A DNA stretch of 64,000 nt from Gemmatimonadales bacterium (GTDB lineage: Bacteria; Krumholzibacteriota; Krumholzibacteriia; LZORAL124-64-63): assembly GCA_019038745.1 (NCBI GenBank), contig JAHOYV010000033.1:1-64000 (forward strand), in the 5' to 3' direction. A model generated the notes under the pieces. That model did not search any database and was not told the origin of the DNA. It saw nothing but the letters and a program-made list of their open reading frames with translations. A program made the position numbers and the translations under genes. Below are positions 50,162 through 61,600 of this stretch, one piece after another (position 1 is the stretch's first letter; every line of letters begins with the position of its first letter).

Positions 50162-50177
50162 ACTATAGGAGGCAGAG

Positions 50178-50522
50178 ATGAACATCGTAGAAACAATGCG
50201 GAGCACCGGGCTGAGGGATGATCTTCCCGATTTCAACATCGGGGACACCATCAGTGTCGGTGTCCGGATCCAGGAGGCCGGTAAAACCCGGATCCAGACT
50301 TTCATCGGGGCCGTGATCGCGCGCCGGGGCACCGGCCTTGAGGCCACCGTCATGGTGCGCAAGATTTCCGGCGGCATTGCCGTGGAGCGCATTTTTCCGC
50401 TGGAGTCACCGAACGTGGACTCCATTGCAGTCAAAAAGCGGGGCCGGATCCGTCGGGCCAAGCTCTACTATCTGCGCGAGCGCACCGGTCGCAAGGCTCG
50501 TATCCGCGAAGCCCGTCGGTAA
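50178..50522 (+). CDS. rplS: 50S ribosomal protein L19
   Basis: FNIGDTISVGVRIQEAGKTRIQTFIGAVIARRG...RRAKLYYLRERTGRKARIRE. Confidence 0.97.
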   Translation: MNIVETMRSTGLRDDLPDFNIGDTISVGVRIQEAGKTRIQTFIGAVIARRGTGLEATVMVRKISGGIAVERIFPLESPNVDSIAVKKRGRIRRAKLYYLRERTGRKARIREARR

Positions 50523-50525
50523 ACC

Positions 50526-51158
50526 GTGTCGGCCGCAGGCAGCTCTCTGGCCCGGTTCGATTACCGGAAGTCGGAGGGTGGCCGCCTGCTTTTGGCCGGG
50601 GTGGACGAGGCAGGGCGTGGTAGCTGGGCCGGTCCCGTGGTTGCCGCTGCGGTAATGTTGCCCGACCGCTGGTGTCCGGAGCGGTTGGACGACAGCAAAA
50701 AGCTCTCTGCCCGGGTCCGTGAAGATCTGTGCCGCGAGATTATCTCAAGCGCCCTCTGCTGGGGCGCTTGTGCTGTATCGGCGGCAGTCATTGACCGTAC
50801 CGATATCCTGAGGGCTACTTTGTCCGCCATGGGAACCTCCGTTCGCAAGTTGAATCCTTCTCCACAGCTGGTTCTTGTCGATGGTTTGCAAAAGCCGGAT
50901 CTGCTCGTACCTGCCGAGACAGTCGTCAAAGGCGACGCTACCAGTTCGGCCATCGCTGCAGCCAGCATCCTGGCCAAGGTGTTTCGGGACCGAATCATGG
51001 TCGCCTGGGATCGATACTTCCCCGGGTACGGGTTCGCAGCCCACAAGGGGTACGGGGCTGCAACTCATCAGGCGGCGTTGCGTGAAATGGGGCCCTGTAT
51101 CCTGCATCGCTTCAGCTACAAACCCATTGCGGAATTGGATCAAGGCCGCCTCTTCTGA
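50526..51158 (+). CDS. rnhB: Ribonuclease HII
   Basis: LLAGVDEAGRGSWAGPVVAAAVMLP; LDDSKKLSA; ASILAKVFRDRIM; GTG start. Confidence 0.96.
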   Translation: MSAAGSSLARFDYRKSEGGRLLLAGVDEAGRGSWAGPVVAAAVMLPDRWCPERLDDSKKLSARVREDLCREIISSALCWGACAVSAAVIDRTDILRATLSAMGTSVRKLNPSPQLVLVDGLQKPDLLVPAETVVKGDATSSAIAAASILAKVFRDRIMVAWDRYFPGYGFAAHKGYGAATHQAALREMGPCILHRFSYKPIAELDQGRLF

Positions 51159-51256
51159 TTGACCCGTCTCCATTGCCCGGATTGGCCCGGTTCTTCCACC
51201 TATCGGGTTGGGTAGATATTTCTTGGGGACTGTTTCGATAATGATGGCTCCTCCCA

Positions 51257-51634
51257 TTGGTGGTTTTCAATTTGGCGCAAGGGCATTCCCTCGGGGAATG
51301 GGGGGAGGAATTGGCCCTCCAGTTTCTGGTTAAATGCGGGTATCGGTGCATGGCCAAGCGGTTCCGTCGGCCGGGAGGAGAAATCGATCTGGTGCTTCGC
51401 CGGGGTGATATACTGGTCTTCGTTGAAGTGAAGATCAGGGGGCCCGGAAGTCTTGCTCCCGCAGAGTATTGGGTCCACCCTCGTCAACTCCAACGGATGC
51501 GCCGTTTGGCGAGGGTCTGGCTGTCCGAGGGCGGTGGTTGTCCACCGGGAGGATGCCGTTTCGACGTGGTGGCCATTGATTTTGCGGGAGAGGATGAGGG
51601 GCTTAGCCTGCGGCATCACGTGGGGGTCGGTTGA
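51257..51634 (+). CDS. YraN/UPF0102 family endonuclease-like protein
   Basis: LGEWGEELALQFLVKCGYRCMAKRFRRPGGEIDLVLRRGDILVFVEVKIR. Confidence 0.92.
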   Translation: MVVFNLAQGHSLGEWGEELALQFLVKCGYRCMAKRFRRPGGEIDLVLRRGDILVFVEVKIRGPGSLAPAEYWVHPRQLQRMRRLARVWLSEGGGCPPGGCRFDVVAIDFAGEDEGLSLRHHVGVG

Positions 51635-51851
51635 TCCAGTTGCAGAAGTGGCGCCACGGTTAAGACGGGAGCCTACAATCCCCGATGGGATTGCCGGAGT
51701 GGGCCAGTGTCCGTATTGTCAGTACGGGGCCCGGTTTCCGGTGTCTCCCGGCCTGGAGTCCGACTAGGGATGCGTTCCAAAGCAGGGGCATGCATCCGAC
51801 AAGCTGGTTGATATTCCAGGTAACACTGACCGCGCGGTTACGTAAGGGATT

Positions 51852-51867
51852 GTCAACTCCGGTTGAC
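51852..51867. promoter_or_regulatory. Perfect inverted repeat upstream of the S8 protease gene
   Basis: GTCAAC-TCCG-GTTGAC. Confidence 0.35.
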
Positions 51868-51919
51868 GTCTTCCATTCGGATGTTGGCTGGTCATCAACA
51901 AGCACAGCGAGGATCCGAA

Positions 51920-54900
51920 ATGAGCGTTTCCCGTACAGAACGCGTTCGACACATGGCCCAGGCTGCACCCCACCTGCGCTTGGCCCCTCGCGCTGCCGCA
52001 TTCTGTCGGTTTGGATCCCCTCCGGTCACCCGGTTCGCTCCGGTTTTGCTGGTGCTCGTGGGGATCCTGCCGGCGGTCTTTTTTCCTGCTTTTGTATTTG
52101 CTTCCCCTTTCGAAGAACTGGATTCGACTTTTCCCAAACCTGTCCCATTGGTAGATGCCGACGCCAACGGTGTGGAGGATCTCCTGGATCAGTGGCTGAA
52201 TGGTTCCAGGAGTTGGGAAGAGCTGCGGAGTACTGCCGGGGCGCCCAGTTTTATCCAGGCTTCGCCCGCCCCAAAATCGATTCCGGCTTCAGGTCCGTGG
52301 GCCGAAGGAGGGCTGCGGGTAATTCGTCTGGGTTCGGTTTCCGGGGATCTGCACCGGGCCCGGGAACGAGCAGCGGGAATCGGTCGTTGCGATCTTATCC
52401 ATTCCCTGGATCGTTTCGGAGGAGTGGCCGTCCTTGGGGTGGACCAACGGGGCTTGGCTGCGTTCCTGAAGGAAACTCCAGGGGGCAGGATTCTGCTCGA
52501 TCGGGAAGGAGTCCCGGCTCTCAATACGAGTCGCACACTTTCGGGAGCGGACCAGGCCGCGGCAGGACATTGGACAGTGGGGGAGGATTGGTCCTCTTCC
52601 GTGGCCATTCTGGATTCGGGATGTGACACGGCCCACGGGGACCTGGGGGATTATCTGGATGATGATCTGGACGGCCCTGCTCCTGCGGTTGGTGACGCCA
52701 ACGACTGGTGGCCCGCCGATTCTGGCTGGCCGACCGCCCAGCGTTACAAGGTCGTCGGCTGGAAGGATGTAACGAACGATTTTCCTTCTGCCGTCGGGCC
52801 GTGGGACTACCACCACCATGGAACCGCTTTGGCCTCGGTGGTGGCCGGCAGTGGCTTGGTGGATCCGGCCTACCGAGGGATGGCGCCGATGGCGCATCTT
52901 ACCGTAGTAAAATTTTATGATTTCGATGAAACATGGCACACTTGGGCCGGGGATTTCCTGGCAGCCTGTGACTGGACTCTGGAAAATCTGGATTTGTACC
53001 GCATCCGAACCGTCCTGATGGCCGTCAATTGGGAAGTGGATGCCGGAATTACCGAGGCAATGGCCGCCTTTGTGGATCAGGGTGTCTTGCCGGTGGCGGC
53101 CATGGGAAACTTTGGCCCTGAATCCGGCTCTGGAGGTTTTCCCGCTTCATTAGCCGATGTGCTTACCGTTGGTGCGGTGGATGAAACAGGCGCCGTTTCC
53201 AATTTCAGTGGACGTGGTTTGATGGGGACGGATAAGCCTGATCTGGTTGCGCCGGGGGGTGGTCTTCTCCAAAGCGGCGGTCGCATCACGGTCTGCGACA
53301 ATGAACCAAACGATTCCTACAGCGGGCGACAGGGAACCAGTCTGGCGGCGGCCCACGCAGCGGGAGCTCTTACCCTGTTGAACGAGGCCCTACGAAAAAG
53401 CGGGTTGGAGATGCCTCGGGACCGGGCAAGTACCCTGACCCGCAAGGCCCTCCTTAAAGCAACCTGCGCCCGGGTGGATTTCGCCGAAAACGCTTTGGGT
53501 ACCGGACACGAGGTCCTGCCTAGTCAGGTGGATCCGGACACTATCCGGGGCTGGGGACTGCTGCGTGTCGATGCTGCGATTGAAGCCGCCTTGAAGCCAA
53601 TTCCTCCCGGTGGTAATGATCAGGATTTCATCTCCAGTGATTGGTCTCGTCTGGTGGTGGCGAGGAGGTTGATTCTGCGGGAAGGAATCAATTACGAAAT
53701 CGAAGTGACCCCCTCCAGTGGCCTGGACGTTGTTCTCGAGGTTGTGGATCCTCGCTGGCTGGACAAATTCGACTGGATGGACAATTGCATTCGAGTGGAT
53801 GCAAAGGGATCGGGGTTGGCGGAGAAAACCTACTTCAGACCCAATTCGAACCAGTTCCTGGTTTTGGCTGTTAAGAGGGTTTCCGGTTTCGGCTCGGTCA
53901 CGTTGAAAGTCCAGGAAACCGACGAATTGGAAGTGTCGCGTGGTGTTACTTCGTTGCCGGGCCACATTTCCGGACCCCCCAACTACGGAACCCTGGCCGG
54001 TCAGAGTGTGCCCTCAATGGTGGTTTCCTCGCTTGTAAGTGTGGATCCCCAGGCCAGGGCAGTGAACGTTCTGGACCTGGCCGGACGAGGACTTCCCGAC
54101 TGGCCGGTCTTTTTGTTTCCTCATATTTCGAGTCTGGGCGGACTTACCCAACCCCTGGTCTGGGATTTGGACGGAATCAGTGGTGATGAGATCGTGGTGG
54201 CTTCCGCATTCGGCTCCGTCTATTTCTTCGAAGGGAATGGGCAGTATGAGGAAGTGCCCCTGACCTTCAACCTGGAGCTTACCGCCCCGGTCGGCTGGCT
54301 GGCCTGGGATGGACGTCCACTGGTGACGACGGTAGATAGGGGCGGGACGGTCCATTCCTTTACCATGGGATCAGAACTTGAATGGAGTCGGGACCTGGCA
54401 AGTCAATTTCCACTACCGCCGGCCGTGGGACAGTTGATCGGAGGGGGAAGCGAGGAGTTGGTGGTCTCCTTCGCCGGGGGACTGATCGCTGCGTTGGATT
54501 ATAATGGCAGCATGCTGGCCGGCTGGCCCGTGGATCTGGGTGTGGAATTGAGTTCTCCTCCAGTCCTTTGCGACATGGATGGCGATGGTTTCCATGAAGT
54601 GATTCAGCCTGTTCTGGATCAGGCGACAGGGACGTTGTCTACCATTGTTCTGAGGGGCAATGGACAACCAGGGCCCGGGAATGGAGCTGTCATCCAGCCT
54701 GCGGGTGGGGGAAATTGGGTGGCCGCATCTTTTCCGGTGGTTGCGGGGGGTTTTGTAGAGGGTGATTTGAGGGTCACCTTGGCCGGCTTGCATGACAACG
54801 GCGGGGTGGGTGAGGACGCTGTTTGGTCTATGGGATTAGGCCAGCTCCTGACCGATGGGAATTCAAGTTACAGACGATTACCTGGTTTCGCCCTGAGAGG

Positions 54901-55615
54901 AACCGCAAGTGCGGGCGTGTTGACCCTGGACCAGGGGTTCCTGTGCCCACCGATGTGTTGGAACTCCCTGGAGGGCACCGGCTCGGACCCCCATCTGTTG
55001 GCCCATCTTCGCTGGCGGGAAGTTCTCTATGGTTTGACTTCGGTGCCGGGCGCAATGACCGGTTGGCTGGGGAATACCGCCAATGACCGACCCTTGTCCG
55101 GTCGGCAGGATCTGATCCCGGGGGGGGCGGCCACGGCCCCGGTCTCGGCCATGGGCTCAATGCTGGTCCCCTTGGCAGGGGAGGTCCATCTACGGGTGGA
55201 GGTGCTCGATAAAACAGTATCCTTTTCGCCGGTTCCAATGGGTCGAGGCCAGGAGCCGGTCTGGTCATCCGCCCGGGGAAATTCGCGAAACTCGGGGGCT
55301 CAGCCCTTGAGGCCGGATATGTCGTCCGTGGCCCTTTCGGTCGTCGCCGGGCATCGTATTCATGCCGCCCCCAATCCTGCGGCGAGCCGTTTGCAGCTAA
55401 CTTGGAGCGGGTCCGTAAATCCGGAAGGGATCGTCTGGGAGATATTCGACTTGCGTGGCCATCTTGTTCGTTTTCTGCGTTCCGATGTATTTTCCGGAAC
55501 CGTGATGTGGGATGCCACCGATAGGGCTGGGCGTCCGGTGGCGGCTGGAACCTACCTCGTACGGGCTCGTTCCGGGAGCGCCGTGGCTTCAACGAGAATT
55601 CTTATGCAGCGGTAA
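51920..55615 (+). CDS. S8 (subtilisin-like) serine protease with beta-propeller-like region and C-terminal FlgD-like/T9SS-type sorting domain
   Basis: Asp VAILDSGCDTAHGD, His HHHGTALASVVAG, Asn AAMGNFGPESG, Ser QGTSLAAAHAAGA; C-terminal AAPNPAASRLQLTW...GTYLVRARSG. Confidence 0.9.
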   Translation: MSVSRTERVRHMAQAAPHLRLAPRAAAFCRFGSPPVTRFAPVLLVLVGILPAVFFPAFVFASPFEELDSTFPKPVPLVDADANGVEDLLDQWLNGSRSWEELRSTAGAPSFIQASPAPKSIPASGPWAEGGLRVIRLGSVSGDLHRARERAAGIGRCDLIHSLDRFGGVAVLGVDQRGLAAFLKETPGGRILLDREGVPALNTSRTLSGADQAAAGHWTVGEDWSSSVAILDSGCDTAHGDLGDYLDDDLDGPAPAVGDANDWWPADSGWPTAQRYKVVGWKDVTNDFPSAVGPWDYHHHGTALASVVAGSGLVDPAYRGMAPMAHLTVVKFYDFDETWHTWAGDFLAACDWTLENLDLYRIRTVLMAVNWEVDAGITEAMAAFVDQGVLPVAAMGNFGPESGSGGFPASLADVLTVGAVDETGAVSNFSGRGLMGTDKPDLVAPGGGLLQSGGRITVCDNEPNDSYSGRQGTSLAAAHAAGALTLLNEALRKSGLEMPRDRASTLTRKALLKATCARVDFAENALGTGHEVLPSQVDPDTIRGWGLLRVDAAIEAALKPIPPGGNDQDFISSDWSRLVVARRLILREGINYEIEVTPSSGLDVVLEVVDPRWLDKFDWMDNCIRVDAKGSGLAEKTYFRPNSNQFLVLAVKRVSGFGSVTLKVQETDELEVSRGVTSLPGHISGPPNYGTLAGQSVPSMVVSSLVSVDPQARAVNVLDLAGRGLPDWPVFLFPHISSLGGLTQPLVWDLDGISGDEIVVASAFGSVYFFEGNGQYEEVPLTFNLELTAPVGWLAWDGRPLVTTVDRGGTVHSFTMGSELEWSRDLASQFPLPPAVGQLIGGGSEELVVSFAGGLIAALDYNGSMLAGWPVDLGVELSSPPVLCDMDGDGFHEVIQPVLDQATGTLSTIVLRGNGQPGPGNGAVIQPAGGGNWVAASFPVVAGGFVEGDLRVTLAGLHDNGGVGEDAVWSMGLGQLLTDGNSSYRRLPGFALRGTASAGVLTLDQGFLCPPMCWNSLEGTGSDPHLLAHLRWREVLYGLTSVPGAMTGWLGNTANDRPLSGRQDLIPGGAATAPVSAMGSMLVPLAGEVHLRVEVLDKTVSFSPVPMGRGQEPVWSSARGNSRNSGAQPLRPDMSSVALSVVAGHRIHAAPNPAASRLQLTWSGSVNPEGIVWEIFDLRGHLVRFLRSDVFSGTVMWDATDRAGRPVAAGTYLVRARSGSAVASTRILMQR

Positions 55616-55676
55616 TTTCATCCCAGGTTGATTTCCTGCTCCCTATGAAACCGGTTTCCGTGTTAAATTTACCCCT

Positions 55677-58600
55677 ATGGAAAATTCCGGCAATGCAGAG
55701 AAAAGCTACTGGGACCTGATAGTCAGGTCTGAACAAGCCCTGACCCAGGGTGATTTTCCACTTGCCGAGAAGTTGTTCCACCAGGCCCACCTCATGCGTG
55801 AGGAATCTCCAGGTCGGGTTTTCATTTCTGAAAAAATTACTGACGGTCTGGTTGGAATGTGGGGTCGAGCTCGCCATGACAAAGGGAAACCCAAATTCCC
55901 CACGGGTCGCTGGAATAAGAGGTGTGGAAAATTCCGAGAGGAGTTTACGGGCCAGGCCGAGAGGGTGGTCCGGGAGGGTGTACGGCTGGCCGAGTTGCGG
56001 CCCGAGGATGACGCCGAGGCCAATCAACCGATTTTGGAGGCCGCCCTTTTCCTTGTCTCCAGGAGTCGTCTTTTTCGGGAAGAGCCTGCTTCCTCGGTAC
56101 CGTTGCTCATGGGCCTGTTTCGAACCGCCAGGCGTACGGGCCGGCCTTTCGATGTCCAGCTCGTACGCCACGATATTCCCTTGACCGAGGAAGACAGACT
56201 CTGGTTGGCCAGGCGTGGTGGGGAGTTGCTCGAAACCTTCGTGGAGGATGGGCATCTGGCACCGGGCAGCAAGGCCGCCGAGGAGTGGGCGGCAGTATTC
56301 CTGCAACTCCTTCAGGTCCGGTATTTCGGATCCACCAGTCGTCTGGAAGAAGAGCGCTCTTGGTTGGAAGCGGTTACGGCCGACAGGTTTCTTGACCGGG
56401 GCGCCGCCGCCGTGGCTCTCTATCGGGAGTATCTCCAGGGTAATCCCGAACCTGGAACCCGGGCGGACGAGGCCCGTGTGCGGCTGTTGGAGATGCTGGG
56501 AAATTGCGACCGCGACTATTTTCCGATTCCCCTGTATCCAGAGGCTATGGGTGCCATGCAATCGGCCGGCCTCTCTGCCGGCAATGAAGTGGCCGGTCGT
56601 TACGAGGCTGCTCTGGCCCGCATCGAGTACCGTCGTCCTGATTCCTGTCATGATCCTGCTACTTCCCTGGCCTGGGCCACGCTTTCTTTGGAGTCCGACG
56701 GTTCGGTGGGAGTTGTTTTTTGGTGGGGCGAAGAACCACGGGATGTGGGCTTTTGGCACCCAGGCGATGATCCGGAGCCCCTGGAGGAATTCCTGGCTCC
56801 CTGTGGGGAACGATTAGTGCTGGCCGACCCCGGGGTCTTGGCCGCCTTGGGGGAAGTCTGGACCGGGGAAATGGTCTGCTGGACGGCAAGGGATTTTGCA
56901 ACCGCTCTGATAAACGGGCTCCCGAGGGGGATTCCACAGGAAACGCCCCCCTTCCTGGAAATCGCCTTGAACGAGGCAGGGCCCTGGCGTGGGGGGTGGA
57001 AACCCTCGTTGGGTAATCCCATTCTGCAACCTCCGCGGACGTCTGCCATCCTGGAATCCTGGGGGGGTGGTCCGGTATCCGAAGCTCTTTTGGCAGGTCT
57101 GATTTGGTTGGGGGTCCGATCACGTATCGCTCGTGTCGATCCCACACTGCGGGCCGGTATCGGGGAACTGGCCCGGCGGGGAGACGAGGCAGCCGGTTTT
57201 CTTTACGAATTCCTCGTGCTGGATGGGGAAGCAAGCCGGGCTGTGGATCAGACCTTCGAGCCCTGGACTTTGTCACTGCTCTGGACTCGTCCGGATCCCG
57301 TAACCAAGGTTCGATCCCATGAGGTCGGACAAGGCTCCGCGTGGACAGATTCCTCCGCCCGACCTGATCTGGGGCGCAACGATCTGGCCATTGTAAGCAC
57401 CGGGGATCCTGCGGCGGTGCTGGCGGCCTGGAATGACGGGCAATCTAAATGGCGCATAGTTTTGGACCGGGCCGACCGGCTGGATGTACTGGCGGGTATG
57501 GATGCGGCGGTGATAGGTCCTAGTACGGTGATACCGCCCGGAGGGACGGTTCATTCCCTGGAGGGTGCTCTCCAATTACTTGAATCCATGTTGGGCTTCA
57601 CGGATCGTCCCACCGGAGCGGTCGATGGACTTTTGCCTCTATTCCACTGGCGTCGCCTGGTGGAGACGCACAACGGGGATCTGCTGGATTTCCTTTCGGC
57701 TGATCCCCAAACCGCCTCTGAGATACCCTTGTTCAAACGGTACGTTGAGTGGGTGGCCGATGTGCCCCGGGAGGAACCCAGCCTGGGCGAGGATTCGAGC
57801 CGGGATTCCTGGGCTGGACAGTTTAGTCAACGCGTTCGCAAATCGGGTTTGGTAGTTGGAACCGCAAATCTTTTGGATTTCGATTCCGACCGGTTGAACA
57901 ACCTCTGGGGGGTTTTCGAAGGTAGTGGCGCCTCTTGGGTTTGGTTGGATTCCGCCGCGATTCACTCTTCTCTTCTGGCCCTGGGGACCCTGGACATTCC
58001 TTCACTGCATGGGATGCTCCACCAACGCGGGCGGCGTCACTTGTCCTTGTTGACCGGGGCGGTTTGGCATCGGCAGGATGTGGAAGAATGGTTGAGCTCG
58101 TATCTGCAGATATATGGCGACCCCTATTGTCTGGCCATGACCGACTGCCGTGTGCCCACAATACGATTGGTTGCCGAAGGCTTTGCTCCTGATTCCCTGG
58201 TCCACCGCCGGGAGTCACTACTGGGTACCGTCGCCCGTATCGAAGGAGTATTCGCGGCGGCTGGTGGCGGCACTGTTCTGCTGCCCGGCCGAGGGCTTCC
58301 CGGCGAGTTCTGGTCACTGGTTGCCAATGCAGAAATTGATTTGGCAAGGGAGGGATGGTCCTTCCTGGCCTCTTCAGAGATTCATAGTCCCCTTGCGGCA
58401 AGCCTGGACGTTTCTCCCGGATCGGGAATCCTCGCCGTGCCTGTCTTGGCCTCCCTGGAAGACTGGGATTGGCCACAGGCTACCGAGGGATCACCCCAAG
58501 TCTGGGCCCAGGCTGATCGCGACCGGCGTGTTTACCGGGATCGTTTGCGAAGAGCATGCAGTCTGGAAATCGCCGGTCTGCTGGCTGGCCCCTGGGAGAC

Positions 58601-61600
58601 GGTGGAAATCCTGGATGCGAGATGGCAACGTCTTTTCCCTGCCGATGAAGCCTCCCGCACATTCGACCAACCCCGAATTGGTCACCCCGACTCGGGTCCT
58701 ATTCCTGCGCGCCTGCTTTCACTCGTGGATTCCTGGCTCGATACCCGTCCTGGGAACAGCCCAATCGTGGGGAAGCCGGATAATGTCCCGCCTACCGGCA
58801 TTCGATTCGTCCAGGAGGATCCAGCCGAAACTTGGGACAGTCTTCAGACTTGGTTGGTCGGGTCCTGGGAATGGGGAGATTCGGGAAGCCGGGTGCTGGT
58901 CGTCTCCAACAGTGTTCCGCCTTCGGCTGCGGTGTTGGTGGCAAAAGTCGGGGGCTCCGGGATTTCGGTCTGGCCTCCCTTTGAACCGGATCAGGTTCCG
59001 GGTCCGGTACTCTGGTGTCGTCCCGAAGATTTTTCGGACTCCACTCTGGGCAATACACTCGCAGAATTTCCTCCCCAGGTGGTTTTGGCCTGGGACTTGG
59101 CCAGTTGGTTGCCGGGGGCTGAGAATGAAGCTCTTGATGAGGCCCTGGCTCTGCGACGGATCCTCGACACCGGTTCGGCCTCGGTTTATCTAGCGGGTAG
59201 TTGTCTGAGCCCGGCCTGGCTTCAGTTCCTGGGCGCAGTCTGTGGTCCGGGATTCCATTCATCTCAACCTCCCGGAGCGTTTGCTTCTTCCGGGTCCGGT
59301 TCCGAACTTGGTCCGGCAGGAGAAACCACTGCCGAGCCAGTCGGCCGAAGGGTTCCGAATTGCCTGGATTGCGGGGAGGCCGAAGTGCCGGCGGCTGTGA
59401 CCGATCGTTTGCGACGCCTGCTCTCCAGGATAAGACCCATTTTGTCTTCCGGACCTGTTTTGGTTTCTGATCAAAAAGGGGCCGAAGCCACCGGGACGGG
59501 GCCGAGTGAAGATCGTCTGCTTTCCCTGGATTGGCTGGCCCGTTTGGCGGGTTTGCGCCAGGAGGATTTGGCCGAGGGGATTCGCCTGTTGCGCTGGGCG
59601 GCCCGGCTGGCCGGTGACACCCTTTCCCTGGCCGCGACGGAATCTTTGCAGGATCAAAACCGATCCATGGGACATTGCCTGTTCATCCGACATCGGTTCG
59701 CCGAATTGGAGAACATCGTGGTGCGCCTGGAGGAGCAGGCCAGGATTCTTCTTCCACTATGGTTGGGAAATCGCGCGAGCGGTGTTCCGGTCTGGGTCGA
59801 TTTGGAATCTCCTCCGGTCGATCTGAAGAATGATGAATTAGCCCTGCTGGATAATCTCCTGCTTGGCTTGGGTGATCCGGGACTCGTCGGGTGGTGCGGT
59901 CTGGTTTACTACTGTCCCGCCGGGTCGATTCACTCCAGCCGGAGGATCATCCGGTGTGATGTTCCCGGTGAAGCCATGTTGGAAAAACTTTCCGGACAAA
60001 TCCGCCTTTTCGGCAGTCGTTTGGGTGATGTGATGTCCTCCGCCGTTGAGACGGGACAGGGCTTCCTGGTGGAAACGGGATTGACCGATCTTCGGGACGA
60101 GGAGAGAGAATTCCTGGCCCTGGGATCCGCCCTGGGCTTCTGGACCTGGTCCGGGCCGTCCTGCAGGAGGGCGGTTTACATGGTGGACCTGTTGACCCTT
60201 GCCGACAGTCCCACGGCCCAGGGCTACGGTCCTGCCTGGGGTTTGTTTGGAGATCTGATTCGATCCAGTCTGGGGGACAATTTACCGCTTCATCTTCCGG
60301 AAAACGTTGAGCGGAAGAGATCACAGGGTTTCGGCGGACGATTGGTCGGTAGTCTACGATCCTGGTTGCCGGAGCAGGATGAACCGGAGGAACAAGACAC
60401 GGCATTCCGGAGGGTTTTAAAGCTACTGGACCAACCGGAAGGGAACTCATTCCTGGTCCTCAAGGGATTGGCCGGGTCCGGTCGTCAAGGAGCGCTTCTG
60501 CGGGCCTTGCTCTCCCACAGGACAAGTGGGCTGGATCCTTGTGAAGTGACGGTGTACTGCCCGGATACGGCCACCGCAGCAGGATTCGTGCGGGAGGCGC
60601 GGAAGCTCGGCTTGCCGGGGCCTTTGGACATCCGGATCCCGCAGGGAAGTGCAATTCCGGGAGGCCCGTCGGTCAAGGAATCATGGCTGGCCGATTCATC
60701 GCGGTCGGTCATTATCATGTGCGAGATCCAGCGCTTCGAGGCGGAAACCCGTTACCGGATCTCTCAGGCGGGCCGTGGACAGAGGTTGATTTTAACCGTT
60801 GATCCCTTTTCCTCCTCCGAGCCCTGGGAACACTTGTTCCTGACTACTCCGCGGGTCGATGACGTGGTCGAACTCGGGACTCAGGGAAAGGTCTGCCGTA
60901 GATTATGGTCCGGGGTCAGCGAACTTGTTCCTCCTGAATTGCAGGGTCATTCCGGCTCAGGCAACAGTTCTCCTGGATATCTGGTTTCGGATTATTCAGC
61001 CAATCTCGACCATTGCTTGTCCAGTATTTTTCAGGAACACCAGGAGGGCCGACTCCCTGGCAGAATCCGGTTGACCGGTTCAGTGGCCGGTGACCTGGAT
61101 TATCTGGGGACGCGGATCCGAGACAAGGGTTGGCTTTCGGTGGCGGAAAAAAGTCTGGATATCCTCGTACAGCCGGGGCCCTGTGAATTTTTGGCTGCGG
61201 CAACCGATGTGTTGGCCCGCTCGGGGGAATTGGCGCGGGCGTTTGACCCGGGACTCGAGGATGCTCCTTCACTGCTTCCAGCCCTATTGGGACCCCGTGC
61301 CGCCCAAGCCGCTTCCCGCTGGTTGGGGGAGGTGGACTTATCGGGTGATGCAATGTCTCTGACCGAATTTCTGGGCCTGATGCAAACAACTGATTGGGCC
61401 GGTACTTTTTTGGCCTATCCGGAAGCTGTTCTGCGCCTGAACCAACTCCTGGATAGTTGGGGCGGGTTCAATATGGCCAGGCTCCTGGATACACCGCTGT
61501 GGGAAGCGTGGTGGTACACCATGATGGATGATCTGGGCCACGCCGGACCTGAACGTCGCCGACCCCTGGTTGCCTTGGCGGCCACTGCGCGGCCTGCGGG

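Noticed and set aside
55602-56759. 385-aa minus-strand ORF opposite the 2021-aa gene
   Set aside because: Composition typical of a shadow ORF; the plus-strand frame is uninterrupted for 6 kb and has RBS context and coding-like character
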